From the NCBI GenBank assembly GCA_039822005.1, contig JBCBMZ010000008.1, positions 62,001-126,000 of the forward strand: 64,000 bases of DNA, in the 5' to 3' direction. The position numbers and the translations under genes were made by a program. The first letter of the stretch is position 1; each line of letters starts with the position of its first letter. Source of the stretch: JBCBDX01 sp039822005 (GTDB taxonomy: Bacteria > Pseudomonadota > Alphaproteobacteria > Rhizobiales > Rhizobiaceae). The notes under the pieces are model-generated. The model was not told the origin of the DNA. It made no database searches and was given only the letters and a program-made list of their open reading frames with translations. Below, one piece after another: positions 36,138-44,727 of the stretch.

Positions 36138-36257
36138 CTCTTTCCCGCCAATTGTTTGTACAAGTAGCATTTCTTTGCTCGTTGCGTTGATTTGTGAAAT
36201 CCACGCGCCAATTGTCAGCGTACCGCTTTAAAACAGACCAAAAACTTCGTTATCTCA

Positions 36258-37715
36258 TTGGCTTTACCAGATTTTCCACTTTCGCCTATTATCGTTTGGT
36301 TGCGTGATGATTTGCGTCTGAGCGACAATGCGGCTCTTAGCGCCGCTGCTTCATCTGGCCAGTCCGTCATCCCCGTCTTTATCCTCGAGACAGACCAGAC
36401 GCATACACCCTTGGGCGGCGCGCAATGCTGGTGGCTGCACCACTCTTTGAAAGCCATTGCAAATCAGGTCGAAGCGCTCGGTGGCCAACTGATCTTGCGG
36501 AAGGGAAATGCACGAGAGCAATTGGAACAACTGGCCGATGAAACCGGTGCCCGGTCGGTTGTTTGGAACCGGCGCTATTCCCGCTTTGGAATTGAAACCG
36601 ACACCAAGACAAAAGCAGCGCTGCAAGATGCGGGGATCACAGTTCGCAGTTTTGCGGGCAGGCTCATGCATGAACCTACCAAGCTTAAGTCCGGTACCGG
36701 CGGAGCTTACAAGGTTTATACGCCGTTTTGGAAGATGTTCGCATCAACGGTGACGCCGCGCGCGCCAATACTGGCACCCGATGCGTTGCGCCCGCCCAAC
36801 ACCCAACCGGTTTCGGCGAAACTGGACGATTGGGATCTTCACCCAAAAAACCCTGACTGGTCGAGCGGACTGAAACAGGACTGGTCGCCCGGTAGCACAG
36901 GTGCTTTCGAGCGTCTGGAACGATTTCTCGAAAGCGGCCTTGGCACCTATGATCGCCGACGCGACTTCCCCGCTATTGACGGCACCTCGGGCCTGTCGGC
37001 GCACTTGGCATTTGGCGAGATTTCGCCTGCCCAAATCTGGGCCCGCGTGGATCAGGTCGCCGACGCCCTACCCGTGGATGACGTGACAACGTTCCGCAAA
37101 GAACTGGTCTGGCGCGAATTTGCGTACCACCTGCTGGTCAACTTTACCGAGCTGAAAACAACCAACTACAATGGCCAATTTGACCAATTTCCCTGGGCAG
37201 AAAATAGCGAGCATCTGAACGCTTGGCAGCGAGGACAAACCGGCTACCCCATCGTCGATGCCGGCATGCGGCAGCTCTATGAGACGGGCTGGATGCATAA
37301 TCGCGTGCGCATGATCGTCGGGTCGTTCTTGGTCAAACATCTGCTGCTCGATTGGCGTCATGGGGAAGCGTGGTTCTGGGACACACTTGTCGATGCTGAC
37401 CCCGCATCCAACACAGCTTCCTGGCAATGGGTGGCAGGATCAGGTGCAGATGCGGCACCTTATTTTCGCATCTTCAACCCTATCACCCAGGGTGAAAAGT
37501 TTGATTCTGATGGCGCTTACGTGAGAAAGTGGGTGCCGGAGTTGGCCAAGATGCCGGCCAAGTTCATTCACAAGCCTTGGGAAGCACCGCGGAAAATTCT
37601 TGATTTTGCGGGCGTAACGCTGGGCGAAAACTATCCCCACCCTATTGTTGACCACAAGCAAGCGCGCGAGCGGGCTCTCGATGCGTACCAAACCATGAGA
37701 GGACTGGCCGCTTGA
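36258..37715 (+). CDS. phr: Deoxyribodipyrimidine photolyase (class I)
   Basis: 485 residues, with the start tentatively at a TTG (36258) because no upstream ATG exists and the conserved domain begins at once (IIVWLRDDLRLSDNAAL, residues 11-27). It repairs cyclobutane pyrimidine dimers using light with FAD and an antenna chromophore. The FAD-binding core is well kept: GYPIVDAGMRQLYETGWMHNRVRM, LLLDWRHGEAWFWDTL, and NTASWQWVAGSGADAAPYFRIFNP, which contain the tryptophans of the electron-transfer chain. It is the first gene of a five-gene plus-strand set, and its stop lies within the beginning of the next gene's possible TTG start. Confidence 0.93.
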   Translation: MALPDFPLSPIIVWLRDDLRLSDNAALSAAASSGQSVIPVFILETDQTHTPLGGAQCWWLHHSLKAIANQVEALGGQLILRKGNAREQLEQLADETGARSVVWNRRYSRFGIETDTKTKAALQDAGITVRSFAGRLMHEPTKLKSGTGGAYKVYTPFWKMFASTVTPRAPILAPDALRPPNTQPVSAKLDDWDLHPKNPDWSSGLKQDWSPGSTGAFERLERFLESGLGTYDRRRDFPAIDGTSGLSAHLAFGEISPAQIWARVDQVADALPVDDVTTFRKELVWREFAYHLLVNFTELKTTNYNGQFDQFPWAENSEHLNAWQRGQTGYPIVDAGMRQLYETGWMHNRVRMIVGSFLVKHLLLDWRHGEAWFWDTLVDADPASNTASWQWVAGSGADAAPYFRIFNPITQGEKFDSDGAYVRKWVPELAKMPAKFIHKPWEAPRKILDFAGVTLGENYPHPIVDHKQARERALDAYQTMRGLAA

Positions 37716-37723
37716 ACATTCAC

Positions 37724-39073
37724 ATGAGAGGCAGCAGGGCAGAAAGCCTGCTGCCAGGCGACCGTCAAAAAATTGCTGTCATCGGTTCGGGTATTTCAGG
37801 CATTTCCGCCGCATGGTCTTTGAACTTTAACCATGACGTGACGCTATACGAAAACGAACAGCGCGCAGGCGGGCACACATGCACGGTCGACGTCGACTAT
37901 GACGGCAACATCATCCCCGTCGACGTTGGCTTTATCGTCTTTAACGAACGTAATTACCCAAATTTGTGTGCACTGTTTTCTCACTTGGGCGTCGCCAGCG
38001 AAACCACAAACATGAGCTTTGCGATGTCGCTGGACAATGGCAAACGCGAATGGTGCGGCCAGGACATCGCGTCTGTTTTTGCGCAAAAAAGGAACGTTGT
38101 TTCACCGCGCTTCTGGTGGATGATCAAAGATATAATGCGCTTCAACCGCATCGCTGTACGAGATCGCGACAATGGCACAATGGACGGGCGCACAATTGGC
38201 CAATATCTGGATGAACAAAGATTTTCAGCCCGATTTAGAAACGACTATTTGATCCCCATGGCCGCAGCTATCTGGTCAACGCCAAAGGTGAAGATGTTGG
38301 ATTTTCCGGCGCGGGCGTTCGTAAATTTCTTCGAAAATCACCGGCTTTTAGAAATCACGCCGCCTATTTGGCAGACCGTATCGGGCGGGTCGCGTAGCTA
38401 TCATAATAAAATGCTGGCCACATTGCCCGATATCAGGCTTGCCGATGGCGTAGATGCCGTTCACCGCGCGACAAATGGTCAAATCCTAATCGCCAGCGAA
38501 AAAGGAACGGATACATTTGACCATGTGGTGATCGCCACCCACAGTGATCAGGCGCTGGCACTGCTCGCCGATGCCGACCGGGACGAGAAGGCGGTATTGG
38601 GCTCGATCGGTTATAATCCGAACCGGGTCGTTCTTCATCGCGATGCGTCATTCATGCCCAAACGAAAGCGGGCCTGGGCGGCTTGGAATTACCTGCGTGA
38701 AAGCGCAAGGGGTGATGAAAGCAATATTAGTCTGACATACTGGATGAACCGCCTTCAAAACATCGACCATGATTACCCGCTTTTTGTATCGCTGAACCCA
38801 ACGAGGGAGCCGGCGCGCGGCACCGTGTTTGGGGAATGGTCTTTTTCTCACCCGCAGTTTGATGCCATGGCCATGTCAGCCCAATCGGTGCTTCCTCAAA
38901 TTCAAGGCCGTCGCAACACATGGTTTGCAGGCGCCTGGACAGGGTATGGCTTCCATGAAGATGGCCTGAAATCCGGTTTGGCCGTCGCACGGGCGCTGGG
39001 CGGTCACATACCGTGGGAAGCTGAAACGGACGCAGCGCCCGTCGCCAATCCGCTTGCGGTAGCCGCCGAATAA
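37724..39073 (+). CDS. FAD-dependent amine-oxidase-like oxidoreductase
   Basis: 449 residues from the ATG at 37724; a TTG at 37712 overlapping the photolyase stop would add four. A Rossmann GSGISGISAA (about 21-30) with the ribose-binding acidic residue in LYENEQRAGGH, and the C-terminal WFAGAWTGYGFHEDGLKSG FAD-binding motif, place it in the flavin amine oxidase/phytoene desaturase-like superfamily (COG2907). Relatives sit beside DUF1365 and CFA-family genes, and in Rhodobacter flavoproteins of this kind take part in converting methylated acyl chains to furan fatty acids. I infer an acyl-lipid desaturase or oxidase acting on phospholipid chains. Confidence 0.85.
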   Translation: MRGSRAESLLPGDRQKIAVIGSGISGISAAWSLNFNHDVTLYENEQRAGGHTCTVDVDYDGNIIPVDVGFIVFNERNYPNLCALFSHLGVASETTNMSFAMSLDNGKREWCGQDIASVFAQKRNVVSPRFWWMIKDIMRFNRIAVRDRDNGTMDGRTIGQYLDEQRFSARFRNDYLIPMAAAIWSTPKVKMLDFPARAFVNFFENHRLLEITPPIWQTVSGGSRSYHNKMLATLPDIRLADGVDAVHRATNGQILIASEKGTDTFDHVVIATHSDQALALLADADRDEKAVLGSIGYNPNRVVLHRDASFMPKRKRAWAAWNYLRESARGDESNISLTYWMNRLQNIDHDYPLFVSLNPTREPARGTVFGEWSFSHPQFDAMAMSAQSVLPQIQGRRNTWFAGAWTGYGFHEDGLKSGLAVARALGGHIPWEAETDAAPVANPLAVAAE

Positions 39074-39080
39074 AACGAAA

Positions 39081-39929
39081 ATGACAACACCGAACCAGTC
39101 AAAAGAAAAACAGGCCTGCTTTGCGCCCCCGGACGAACCGGCACTGATCTATGCCGGACAGGTGATGCACGCCCGGTTAAAGCCGCTCGGACACAGGTTC
39201 AGCTACCGTGTCTTCTCCGCGCTTTTTGATCTGGACGCACTGACCGCAGCCAACCGGCTGTCTCCACTTTTCAGCGTCAATCGCCGCAATCTACTGGCTT
39301 TCTTCGAGCGTGACCATCTGCCCAAAGGTTCGGGACACGAAACACTTCGAGACTATATCAACCAACTCGTTACCCGTGCCGGTTTAGGAACGCCCGAGAG
39401 GGTACTGCTTTTGGCCTATCCGCGCATGTTCGGCTTCGCATTCAACCCGATCTCCGTCTACTATTGCTATGGCGCAGACGCGGAGTTGACCGCGCTGATC
39501 TACGAGGTGCGCAACACATTTGGTGAGCGGCACACTTATTTTTGTGGCATCAAACCGGGGCAAGTTTCGGCGGCCGGTGTGCGCCAGGAACGCAACAAGA
39601 TTTTCTACGTGTCACCGTTTATTGATATGCCCATGCGCTACTTTTTCCGCATGCAGCCGCCCGGGGACACGGTAAAAATGCGCATTTTCGAAACTGATGA
39701 GGTCGGCGACCCGCTATTGTCGGCAACTTTCAGTGGCGTAAAGCAGCACATGACGAGCGCCAATATCGTAGGGCAAATGTTCCGCTTGCCCTTCATGACA
39801 CTAAAGGTGGTCGCGGGCATCCACTGGGAAGCATTGAAATTATGGCTAAAAGGCGCGAGATTTCATTCTCGGGGCAAGCCGCCAGTGCCTGTATCCTACG
39901 AAGATACAGCGCCGCAGGCCGCAGAATAA
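39081..39929 (+). CDS. DUF1365 family protein
   Basis: 282 residues. The family hallmark stretches are GQVMHARLKPLGHRFSYRVFSALFDLD (about 26-52) and LLAYPRMFGFAFNPISVYYCY (about 112-132), with KIFYVSPFIDMPMRYFF further on. No catalytic mechanism is established for the family as far as I know, but it nearly always lies between a COG2907 flavoprotein and a CFA-type methyltransferase, as here. Start 8 bp after the previous stop; the next gene begins about 18 bp on. Confidence 0.9.
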   Translation: MTTPNQSKEKQACFAPPDEPALIYAGQVMHARLKPLGHRFSYRVFSALFDLDALTAANRLSPLFSVNRRNLLAFFERDHLPKGSGHETLRDYINQLVTRAGLGTPERVLLLAYPRMFGFAFNPISVYYCYGADAELTALIYEVRNTFGERHTYFCGIKPGQVSAAGVRQERNKIFYVSPFIDMPMRYFFRMQPPGDTVKMRIFETDEVGDPLLSATFSGVKQHMTSANIVGQMFRLPFMTLKVVAGIHWEALKLWLKGARFHSRGKPPVPVSYEDTAPQAAE

Positions 39930-39947
39930 GGTTGGGAGGCTGTGGCA

Positions 39948-41231
39948 ATGTCCACAAATCATATCGCAACAGCGCATGAAGCTGCATCACAGTGGGCCAA
40001 CGAGATCATCGCGCGCGCTGAGGTGTTGACACCGAACAATATCCGCAAGCACATTCGTGGGCTGCCGATGAAGGCCCGCATCGCCCTGCGCGCAGCGCTT
40101 GCCCTGCCCAAAGGATCCCTGACAATTCAGTTGCCGGACCAAAGGGTCGTTTCGATCAAAGGTCAAAACCCCGGCCCCGATGCCGTCTTGATCTTGAACA
40201 ATTGGAACTTGCCGCGCAAAGCCATCACACAGGCTACCGTCGGCGTGGGCGAAAGCTACATGGATGGTGACTGGACCAGCCCAGACGTGACGACGTTTCT
40301 GGCGCTGTTCCTGGAGAACGAGCAGTGGGGAACGCGGCTCTATACTGCCAATCTGTGGATGTCAGCCACGGGCCGGTTTCTGCATTGGCTTAATCGCAAC
40401 ACCAAATCCAAAGCGCAGAAGAACATCGCTGCGCATTATGATCTGGGCAACGAATTCTATACAAAGTGGCTCGACCGTTCGATGACTTATTCATCGGCGA
40501 TCTATGCCGACGGAGCCAATGATTTGGAAAGCGCACAAGCTGCCAAATACCGTGCTTTGGCCGAAGCGGTCGGGATCAAAAAAGGCGATCAGGTACTTGA
40601 AATCGGCTGTGGATGGGGCGGATTTGCTGAGTTTGCAGCAAACGAGATTGGTTGCCATGTCACTGGCCTGACGATCTCCAAGGAACAGCTCGCTTTTGCC
40701 CGTGAACGCGTCAAGAAAGCCGGACTTCAAGGTAAGGTCCATCTGAAGTTTCAGGACTATCGCGATGAGCGCGGCCAATATGATCATATCATCTCAATTG
40801 AGATGTTTGAAGCTGTCGGCGAAGAATATTGGGATTCCTACTACGGGCAGCTAAAAGCCCTCTTGAAGCCCGGTGGACGGGCCGGCCTTCAAATCATCAC
40901 CATGAATGATGAGACTTTTGACTATTACAAGCTCAACCCCGATTTCATTCAGCGCTATATATTTCCAGGTGGCATGCTTCCAGCGCCATCAAAGCTTGAA
41001 GAACTGCGTAATGCGCATGGACTGAAAGACGCCGGGCTACGCACCTTTCCGCAGGACTATGCGCGTACTCTGGCCGATTGGCGAAAAACGTTCTGGGAAC
41101 GCTGGGGCGACATCAAACCATTGGGCTTTGATGAACGGTTCAAGCGTATGTGGGAATTTTACTTCCACTATTGCGAAGCCGGCTTCGGTACCGAGTTCAT
41201 CGACGTTCGTCAGATCGTGTACGAAAAATAA
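39948..41231 (+). CDS. CFA-synthase-family SAM-dependent lipid methyltransferase
   Basis: 427 residues from the ATG at 39948, which has a GGGAGG site about 9 bp upstream; a GTG two codons earlier is too close to it. SAM loop VLEIGCGWGGFAEFA (217-231). The fold is that of cyclopropane fatty acyl synthase, but two of the bicarbonate-binding residues are changed. The usual YSC reads YSS (Ser183), and the LLHTI histidine is replaced (IITM, Ile317). Glu288 (MFEAVG) and Tyr371 (YARTLADW) remain. I infer methylation of an unsaturated phospholipid acyl chain without ring closure, as in vaccenate methylases (UfaM-type), rather than cyclopropane formation. Confidence 0.88.
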   Translation: MSTNHIATAHEAASQWANEIIARAEVLTPNNIRKHIRGLPMKARIALRAALALPKGSLTIQLPDQRVVSIKGQNPGPDAVLILNNWNLPRKAITQATVGVGESYMDGDWTSPDVTTFLALFLENEQWGTRLYTANLWMSATGRFLHWLNRNTKSKAQKNIAAHYDLGNEFYTKWLDRSMTYSSAIYADGANDLESAQAAKYRALAEAVGIKKGDQVLEIGCGWGGFAEFAANEIGCHVTGLTISKEQLAFARERVKKAGLQGKVHLKFQDYRDERGQYDHIISIEMFEAVGEEYWDSYYGQLKALLKPGGRAGLQIITMNDETFDYYKLNPDFIQRYIFPGGMLPAPSKLEELRNAHGLKDAGLRTFPQDYARTLADWRKTFWERWGDIKPLGFDERFKRMWEFYFHYCEAGFGTEFIDVRQIVYEK

Positions 41232-41273
41232 TCCTGCGTACGGCCACAAAAGCAATAGCGAACAGAGGTACGC

Positions 41274-42605
41274 ATGCGCGCGCGATTACAAAATCAGCCG
41301 GCCTTGGCCCGGATATTGGTTTATGCCCTGCCCGCGCTGCCATTGGCGGCCATGACGCTGCCGCTCTATATTTTGGTGCCAACATTTTACACCGAAACAC
41401 TGGGATTGCCGCTTGCAGCAGTCGGGGCGGCACTCCTGCTGGTGCGCGTGATCGATGCTGTCAACGATCCGCTGATTGGCATCCTGGCTGACCGGTGGCG
41501 ACCCGGATTTGGACGCCGCCGCACGCTGATGGCCTGTTCTGTGCCTGTTTCCGCCTTTTCGGCCTATATGATTTTTTACCCGCCTCCAGACGCGACCTCG
41601 GGCTATCTCGCCATGTGGGGAACAATTCTGACGATCGGCTACACCGGCACTGTGATCCCCTATCTGGCCTGGGGGGCGGAACTCGCCAGCGATTATAGAT
41701 CGCGCACCAGCGTTGCCGGGTGGCGCGAAGGCATGACCCTAACCGGTACACTGATCGCTATTGCGCTGCCTTTCTCCATCCAAAATGAAGACCCAACCAT
41801 GTTGCATGGTTTGGCACTTTTGGGGATTGTTGTTGCCATTGCGCTGCCGCTGTTATCGGCTTTCACGATCGCACGACTTCCCGAACCGGCCGAATATTCA
41901 AAGCAGGTACTGGGTTTGAAAGACGGCTGGCGCCATCTAACCTCCAATCGGCCTTTCGTGCGGTTGCTGGTCGCATTCTTTCTCAATGGGCTGGCCAATG
42001 GTATTCCGGCCACGCTGTTTCTGTATTTTGTCTCAGATATTATCGGCGACCCCAACCAGCGCGGCCCGCTGCTTTTCCTTTACTTTCTGTGCGCAATAGC
42101 AGGCGTTCCTGCTGCAGGATGGGCTTCGCGCAAATTTGGAAAACACCGCGCTTGGGCCGTCGGCATGTGCGGTGCAATCGTTGTCTTTGCACCGGTGACG
42201 CTGCTCGGCGAAGGCGATTTGCTCCCCTATGCCATCATCTGCGCCGTCTCGGGCTTTCTTGTCGGTTTTGACCTGTCAATCCCGCCTGCCATCCAAGCCG
42301 ATGTCATCGATGTCGACACAGCCACGTCCGGGGAACAACGATCGGGTCTTTATTTTGCAGCTTGGAGCTTGGCTACCAAACTGTCACTGGCACTCGGCGT
42401 GGGTGTGGCTTTTCCGCTTTTGGACGCATTCGGTTTTGCGGCAGGAGGCGGACCCAGACAAGACGCGTCAGCGCTGTTTGCTTTGGCGGTCATCTACGGA
42501 TGGATTCCGATCGCATTGAAAGTGGGCGCCGTTTCCCTGATCTGGAACTTCCCGGTTAACGAAGCCATGCAAAAGAGCCTACGAGAAAAAATCGAAAGCA
42601 GCTGA
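41274..42605 (+). CDS. MFS transporter, glycoside-pentoside-hexuronide (MelB-like) type
   Basis: 443 residues with 12 predicted membrane helices. The loop DAVNDPLIGILADRWRPGFGRRRTLMA (about 62-88) is the conserved GPH/MelB signature, and GEQRSGLYFAAWSLATKLSLALG (about 345-367) the second. A sugar-cation symporter by family, but in this operon type a lipid or lipid-precursor role is possible. It is the last gene of the photolyase set, 42 bp after the methyltransferase, and ends 20 bp from a convergent small membrane-protein gene. Confidence 0.88.
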   Translation: MRARLQNQPALARILVYALPALPLAAMTLPLYILVPTFYTETLGLPLAAVGAALLLVRVIDAVNDPLIGILADRWRPGFGRRRTLMACSVPVSAFSAYMIFYPPPDATSGYLAMWGTILTIGYTGTVIPYLAWGAELASDYRSRTSVAGWREGMTLTGTLIAIALPFSIQNEDPTMLHGLALLGIVVAIALPLLSAFTIARLPEPAEYSKQVLGLKDGWRHLTSNRPFVRLLVAFFLNGLANGIPATLFLYFVSDIIGDPNQRGPLLFLYFLCAIAGVPAAGWASRKFGKHRAWAVGMCGAIVVFAPVTLLGEGDLLPYAIICAVSGFLVGFDLSIPPAIQADVIDVDTATSGEQRSGLYFAAWSLATKLSLALGVGVAFPLLDAFGFAAGGGPRQDASALFALAVIYGWIPIALKVGAVSLIWNFPVNEAMQKSLREKIESS

Positions 42606-42624
42606 ACCATTCTATGGCGAAACG

Positions 42625-43050
42625 CTATGAGGACAAACGGTTCACGACCGAAGCTGCATGATCGCGGGTCAGTGCAAATACCAAACCCGATGTCACACCA
42701 GCAGCCAAACCATAAGGCGCAAACTCACCCTCCAATTGCATGGATATGAAAGAGACAGACACACCGAGCGCCAAAGAAACGACTGCAAAGCCGACGGGGG
42801 GAGACCTGCTAAACACCGCCAATCCCAAACCAATCGCCGGTAGGAATATGGAGGCGCATACCAGCACCGATAGCGTAAACACAGGCCAAAGACAGGTCAC
42901 AAGATAGACCTGCGCGCCCACACGTGTCGCTTCGCAAGCAGCGTGAATACTTGGAATTGAATATAAGATGCCGGCAACCAACAAACAGGCAAGCGCGCCC
43001 AAAAAATTGTCCCGTATTCCATTTCGCTTGGGCTTGATCAAATAACGCAT
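42625..43050 (-). CDS. Four-helix membrane protein of unknown function
   Basis: 141 residues, basic N-terminus (MRYLIKPKRNGIRDN) and four hydrophobic segments (about 17-33, 47-70, 82-100, 110-127). No motif or family recognised. The helices and a reasonable start support a real gene, but codon evidence cannot be assessed by eye. It lies convergent to the transporter and downstream of the SDR gene by about 75 bp, so it may be co-transcribed with the SDR. Confidence 0.55.
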   Translation of the reverse strand: MRYLIKPKRNGIRDNFLGALACLLVAGILYSIPSIHAACEATRVGAQVYLVTCLWPVFTLSVLVCASIFLPAIGLGLAVFSRSPPVGFAVVSLALGVSVSFISMQLEGEFAPYGLAAGVTSGLVFALTRDHAASVVNRLSS

Positions 43051-43126
43051 GGCTCGCCTCGGTTGGCCCTATTCCATGATGGATGCAAACTGAGTCGATT
43101 GTTTGTCCCAGCCTTTTGGAATAGCC

Positions 43127-43948
43127 CTAGCGCGTTGCCGCAGCTTTTTGCGTGTCACCAAAGTCCAGCGGGCGTTTGTTCCATCCGGTCGAGCGCTTCA
43201 TGATCCAGAAATAAAGCGCGTGGGGCAAAAGCCTCAATATCTTGAGCTGCCAGGTGAAGCGGCGCGGGAATGAAATTTCAAAGGGACCGCGCTCCATGCC
43301 GGAGATCATCCGCTCCACAGCTTTGTCGACCGGCATCAGGTAGGGCATCTCAAAGTCATTCTTTTCCGAGAGCGGCGTGTCGATGAAGCCGGGATTGAAG
43401 ACTTGGATACGAATGTTCATCTTGTCGAAGTCGAACTTTAGGGATTCGGCCATGTTGTTGATAGCAGCCTTGCCAGCACCATAAGCGGAAGCGGCAGGCA
43501 AGCCGGTATAACCTGACACGGATGCCACCAGCGCAACCTGCCCCTTGCCATGAGCTTTCATCTTTTCAACAACCGGCACAAGGCCGTTGAGCACACCAAA
43601 AACATTAACCTCATAGTTTTTGCGGTAGGCATCAATGTCCATAGCTTCGCCGCGGGTTGGCCAATAATTGCCTGCATTGAAAACGGCCAGCCGGATCGGC
43701 CCGAACTGAACTTCGATATTTTCGACAAGTTCCGCCATGCCGTCACGGTCCGTCACATCGCCTGCCATCGCATGAATGCGGCCTTCGCCCTCCTCCACGA
43801 GCGACTTGAGCTTGTCTTCACCGCGCGCGGTTGCAACAATTGTGTACCCGTCGCGCGCCATCTGAAGCGCCAGTTCGCGACCGATTCCCGCACTGGCGCC
43901 CGTAATCCAAACAACGCCGTCGCCTGGCGATACGCGGTACAATTCCAT
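43127..43948 (-). CDS. Short-chain dehydrogenase/reductase
   Basis: 273 residues. NAD(P)-binding TGASAGIGRELALQMA (about 16-31), the NAG motif (FNAGNYWP, about 90) and the catalytic Ser-Tyr-Lys set (VASVSGYTG... SAYGAGKAA, about 140-160) are complete. The C-terminal part contains a hydrophobic stretch LKILRLLPHALYFWIM that may bind the membrane. SDRs of this type belong to ChrR/RpoE-controlled clusters in other alphaproteobacteria. An AAGGAG site precedes the ATG; a terminator after chrR lies 37 bp upstream. Confidence 0.88.
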   Translation of the reverse strand: MELYRVSPGDGVVWITGASAGIGRELALQMARDGYTIVATARGEDKLKSLVEEGEGRIHAMAGDVTDRDGMAELVENIEVQFGPIRLAVFNAGNYWPTRGEAMDIDAYRKNYEVNVFGVLNGLVPVVEKMKAHGKGQVALVASVSGYTGLPAASAYGAGKAAINNMAESLKFDFDKMNIRIQVFNPGFIDTPLSEKNDFEMPYLMPVDKAVERMISGMERGPFEISFPRRFTWQLKILRLLPHALYFWIMKRSTGWNKRPLDFGDTQKAAATR

Positions 43949-43984
43949 GATCGATCTCCTTGCGGCTAGAATACCGCGAGCAAC

Positions 43985-44016
43985 AAAAAACCCTCACCGC
44001 TGATACGCAATGAGGG
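43985..44016 (-). terminator. Intrinsic terminator after chrR-like gene
   Basis: Stem CCCTCA (43991-43996) with TGAGGG (44011-44016), 14-base loop, followed on the minus strand by T6 (A6 at 43985-43990). Position 25 bp after the chrR-like stop and before the SDR start suggests partial or full uncoupling of the two genes. Confidence 0.75.
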
Positions 44017-44040
44017 CTTCATTGGTTGAATAAAAACTGA

Positions 44041-44685
44041 TCAACCAGCGACTATATCACCCAGGCGCTGGTGCAGCGGTCCTGTCAGCCGCAGCGCGCC
44101 ATCGCAGACCGCAAAGCCAATGCATGGGCGCTCTGCTTCTGCGGTCGGACGGTGATCGACGCTGTCGTCGGCAATTGAAATGTCTCCGCGACCAAAACGG
44201 CCTCGTGTGTCATGAAACGCGCCGTCGACAATGAGGGAAAGCTCAACGCCTTCGTGGGTATGGGCGGGAACCGTTCGGCCCGGCTTGATCCAGAACATCG
44301 ACACGTGGCACCCGTCAACATCCGGCAGATCAAACTCTTTGAAACCCGGCATCTTTGTCTTCCAGGGGATGTCCTCGACCTTAAAGCCAATAAAGTCATG
44401 CAAGGATGTCGGCAGTACATCACAGCTGGCGGCTTGCTGTTTGGTTCGTGTAACCGGTTCCGAAGCAAAAATCGCCTCTAACGCACTGTCACGATTGCGG
44501 AACGCTGTCGGCGCGAGGCTGGTCAACTGATCTCCGGCGGCCATTTCCAGACCCGATACAAAATCATGGTTTGCGTTCGACAACTCAAGGTGCGACTCGA
44601 TAAGAACTTGCACCGGCGTTGGCAGCGTGCCGGAGACGTAGCTGCTGAACAGCGTGTCCATCGAACTCATATATTCTTTTGTCAT
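44041..44685 (-). CDS. ChrR-family anti-sigma factor with eroded zinc site
   Basis: 214 residues. The C-terminal cupin keeps the ChrR metal ligands: His142, His144 and Glu148 in HTHEGVE, and His178 in DSVDHRP. The N-terminal anti-sigma domain aligns with Rhodobacter ChrR (SYVSGTL... SHLELSNANHDFVSGLE), but of the four zinc ligands (His, His, Cys, Cys) only His32 remains. The first His position is Ser, and the CxxC is SNAN (Ser36, Asn39). No sigma-factor gene adjoins it, unlike classical rpoE-chrR pairs. ATG 44685 is preferred to ATG 44688 for spacing from AGGAG. It could be a zinc-free anti-sigma factor or a repurposed cupin sensor. Confidence 0.88.
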   Translation of the reverse strand: MTKEYMSSMDTLFSSYVSGTLPTPVQVLIESHLELSNANHDFVSGLEMAAGDQLTSLAPTAFRNRDSALEAIFASEPVTRTKQQAASCDVLPTSLHDFIGFKVEDIPWKTKMPGFKEFDLPDVDGCHVSMFWIKPGRTVPAHTHEGVELSLIVDGAFHDTRGRFGRGDISIADDSVDHRPTAEAERPCIGFAVCDGALRLTGPLHQRLGDIVAG

Positions 44686-44727
44686 CATAACTCCTGCGCT
44701 CTCACTAGCGCATATGTCTATTTCCCA

